In this document: one piece after another, positions 4,848 to 5,231 of the stretch
Layout of the letters: each line of letters starts with the position of its first letter
Position numbering within the stretch: position 1 is the first letter of the stretch
NCBI GenBank assembly: GCA_030612905.1
Contig: JAUWNA010000168.1
Span: forward strand, 1 to 5,231
Source: Promethearchaeota archaeon
GTDB lineage: Archaea > Asgardarchaeota > Lokiarchaeia > Sigyniarchaeales > SOKP01
Length of the DNA stretch: 5,231 bases
Reading direction: 5' to 3'
Translations under genes and position numbers: made by a program
The notes under the pieces: generated by a model
Database searches by the model: none
Told to the model about the DNA's origin: nothing
The model's input: the letters and a program-made list of their open reading frames with translations, nothing else

Positions 4848-5231
4848 ATGAGAGTAAATAGAAGAAAAGAATTATTTAAAGATGTAAGCGACGAAGATTG
4901 GAATAATTGGCGCTGGCAATTTAAGAATAGAATAAGTACTTTAGAAGATCTTAAACAACACATTCCACTAACTAAGGAGGAGGACGACCCAAAAATCTTA
5001 AAAGAGTTGCGAATGGCAATTACGCCTTATTATTTGTCGTTAATCGACCCTCACGATCCTTACGATCCTATAAGAAAACAAGCTATCCCTACTATCTACG
5101 AATTACACAGATCATCGAGCGATCTTGTAGATCCTCTTCACGAAGATGTTGATTCGCCAGTTCCAGGTCTAACCCATAGATATCCTGATCGCGTTTTGTT
5201 TTTAGTTACTGAAAATTGTTCGATGTATTGC
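4848..5231 (+). CDS. kamA: L-lysine 2,3-aminomutase (KamA), 5' part
   Basis: The frame opens at ATG 4848 and runs off the right edge after 128 codons; the whole enzyme is about 415-420 residues. It is the PLP-, SAM- and [4Fe-4S]-dependent enzyme that isomerises L-lysine to L-beta-lysine, the first step of lysine fermentation. The N-terminus matches the clostridial enzyme nearly block for block: NRRKELFKDVSDEDW, IPLTKEE, LRMAITPYYLSLIDP, KQAIPT, DPLHED, then DSPVPGLTHRYPDRVLFLVT. The last visible residues, CSMYC (Cys124 and Cys128), are the first two cysteines of the radical-SAM CxxxCxxC cluster; the third is outside the window. The start agrees with family alignment and a TATA box 24 bases upstream. 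In methanogens the related AblA makes beta-lysine for the osmolyte N-epsilon-acetyl-beta-lysine, but kce and kdd nearby favour catabolism. Confidence 0.95.
   Translation, partial: MRVNRRKELFKDVSDEDWNNWRWQFKNRISTLEDLKQHIPLTKEEDDPKILKELRMAITPYYLSLIDPHDPYDPIRKQAIPTIYELHRSSSDLVDPLHEDVDSPVPGLTHRYPDRVLFLVTENCSMYC

Overview
This AT-rich window holds part of a lysine-fermentation gene cluster, with every supported gene on the + strand. Three genes are recognised with confidence: kce (3-keto-5-aminohexanoate cleavage enzyme), kdd (3,5-diaminohexanoate dehydrogenase) and the 5' end of kamA (lysine 2,3-aminomutase). The right edge cuts kamA inside its radical-SAM cysteine motif. In this pathway KamA turns L-lysine into L-beta-lysine, and a B12-dependent 5,6-aminomutase (KamDE, not in the window) makes 3,5-diaminohexanoate. 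Kdd oxidises that to 3-keto-5-aminohexanoate, and Kce combines the product with acetyl-CoA to give 3-aminobutyryl-CoA and acetoacetate. The left edge carries the last part of a class-III, glutamate-1-semialdehyde-aminomutase-like aminotransferase. By context it could be the 3-aminobutyryl-CoA transaminase (Kat) that replaces the ammonia-lyase step in some lysine fermenters; this is inference.

Layout, left to right: aminotransferase 3' end (2-439); DUF433 antitoxin-like gene (551-787); an internally deleted remnant of its DUF5615 PIN-like toxin partner (792-908); promoter and strong Shine-Dalgarno site, then kce (997-1821); a TylM1/DesVI-like SAM-dependent N-methyltransferase (1852-2559); kdd (2650-3687); a HEPN/MNT toxin-antitoxin pair (3758-4162 and 4180-4581) ending in a hairpin terminator; a 266-base leader with TATA-like boxes and a small hairpin; kamA (4848 onward). 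The catabolic core kce-methyltransferase-kdd is therefore flanked on both sides by toxin-antitoxin modules, one of them decayed.

The host looks like an anaerobic amino-acid fermenter. An archaeon seems somewhat more likely than a bacterium. Several genes (DUF433, HEPN, kamA) lack a Shine-Dalgarno site and have TATA-like boxes about 20-30 bases before the start codon, as in leaderless archaeal transcription. HEPN/MNT and DUF433/DUF5615 pairs are common in archaea, and AGA and ATA codons are frequent. The KamA N-terminus resembles clostridial enzymes closely, so the pathway genes could have been acquired laterally, and an AT-rich bacterium cannot be excluded.

The most unusual points are the amine-sugar-type N-methyltransferase between kce and kdd, and the toxin remnant that keeps both termini of its family but has lost the middle.
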